Assembly (NCBI GenBank): GCA_947458875.1
Contig: CANGZD010000012.1
Span: 1 to 39,892, forward strand
Reading direction: 5' to 3'
DNA: 39,892 nt
From: Sphingobacteriaceae bacterium
GTDB taxonomy: Bacteria > Bacteroidota > Bacteroidia > Sphingobacteriales > Sphingobacteriaceae
Both the position numbers and the translations under genes were made by a program. The notes under the pieces were generated by a model that had not been told where the DNA came from, did no database searches, and worked only from the letters and a program-made list of their open reading frames with translations. Shown one piece after another: positions 39,812-39,892 of this stretch; within the stretch, counting starts at the first letter, position 1, and each line of letters begins with the position of its first letter.

Positions 39812-39892
39812 ATGGTAGGAAGTATCGCTGCAATTGGTGCAGGTTTAGCCGCAATCGGTGCCGGATTAGGTATCGGACGTATCGGTGGTTCA
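39812..39892 (+). CDS. atpE: ATP synthase Fo subunit c, 5' part
   Basis: Cut by the window end: 27 codons are present. They read as the first helix of subunit c with its glycine-zipper pattern (GAGLAAIGAGLGIGRIG). The ATG at 39812 fits the family start. The essential Asp/Glu of helix two lies beyond the window. It is in operon with atpB. Confidence 0.93.
   Translation, partial: MVGSIAAIGAGLAAIGAGLGIGRIGGS

Noticed and set aside
1-39892. tRNA or rRNA genes, CRISPR arrays, insertion sequences, prophage or att sites
   Set aside because: No transposase, integrase or phage-like protein, no regular spacer-repeat array and no recognisable RNA gene was seen while reading both strands; the scan for tRNAs was by eye only.

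Overview
This 39.9 kb window looks like ordinary core chromosome of a member of the Bacteroidota, most likely of the Sphingobacteriaceae type (Pedobacter or Mucilaginibacter relatives; this placement is inference). The reasons are the type IX secretion genes gldK-gldL-gldM-gldN and a sprE/porW homologue, the cox gene order with a split subunit III and a DUF420 gene, Bacteroidota-typical families (FISUMP lipoprotein, DUF4286, DUF4271), exact TAnnTTTG minus-7 promoter boxes, and the near absence of Shine-Dalgarno sequences. No phage, insertion sequence, CRISPR array, rRNA or tRNA was seen, and no stretch of 300 bases lacks a gene.

Region 1 (1-8700, all plus): a cytochrome c oxidase cluster. It holds subunit I (ctaD), a terminator, heme A synthase (ctaA), heme O synthase (ctaB), two subunit III-type proteins, subunit IV, a Sco copper chaperone, a DUF420 protein with four spaced histidines, and a 90-residue membrane protein with a periplasmic CxxC. 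Heme modification, copper delivery and core subunits are therefore made together. A DUF2461 protein and an OmpA-like lipoprotein follow, and a strong two-way terminator closes the block. Subunit II is not in the window and presumably lies upstream.

Region 2 (8700-10480, minus): a FISUMP lipoprotein, a stand-alone dTDP-4-dehydrorhamnose 3,5-epimerase and a DUF4286 protein. Region 3 (10640-17313, plus): a tight run of an S9-family lipoprotein peptidase, a membrane histidine kinase, its OmpR-type response regulator and a secreted GH31 glycosidase. Region 4 (17310-24011, mostly minus): a UbiA-like membrane protein lacking the first Asp motif, a membrane-anchored metallophosphoesterase, a small secreted SnoaL-like protein (plus), a PAS-PAS histidine kinase with a receiver-only regulator, an SDR oxidoreductase and HemW.

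Region 5 (24195-30913, plus): an unrecognised 125-residue protein, a DUF4271 membrane protein, uroporphyrinogen-III synthase (hemD), then gldKLMN, the type IX secretion motor and ring. Region 6 (30910-37792, minus): sprE/porW, PBP1A and uvrC, in that order of transcription. Region 7 (37948 to the end, plus): the start of the ATP synthase operon (atpZ, an AtpI-like gene, atpB and the first 27 codons of atpE).

I did not find a clear undescribed system. The items most worth a second look are the small CxxC protein in the cox cluster, the UbiA relative without its first metal-binding motif, several symmetric or repeated sequences in promoter regions (19522-19537, 21931-22003, 24095-24128), three convergent gene pairs that overlap or abut at their stop codons, and the long His-rich extension of AtpB.
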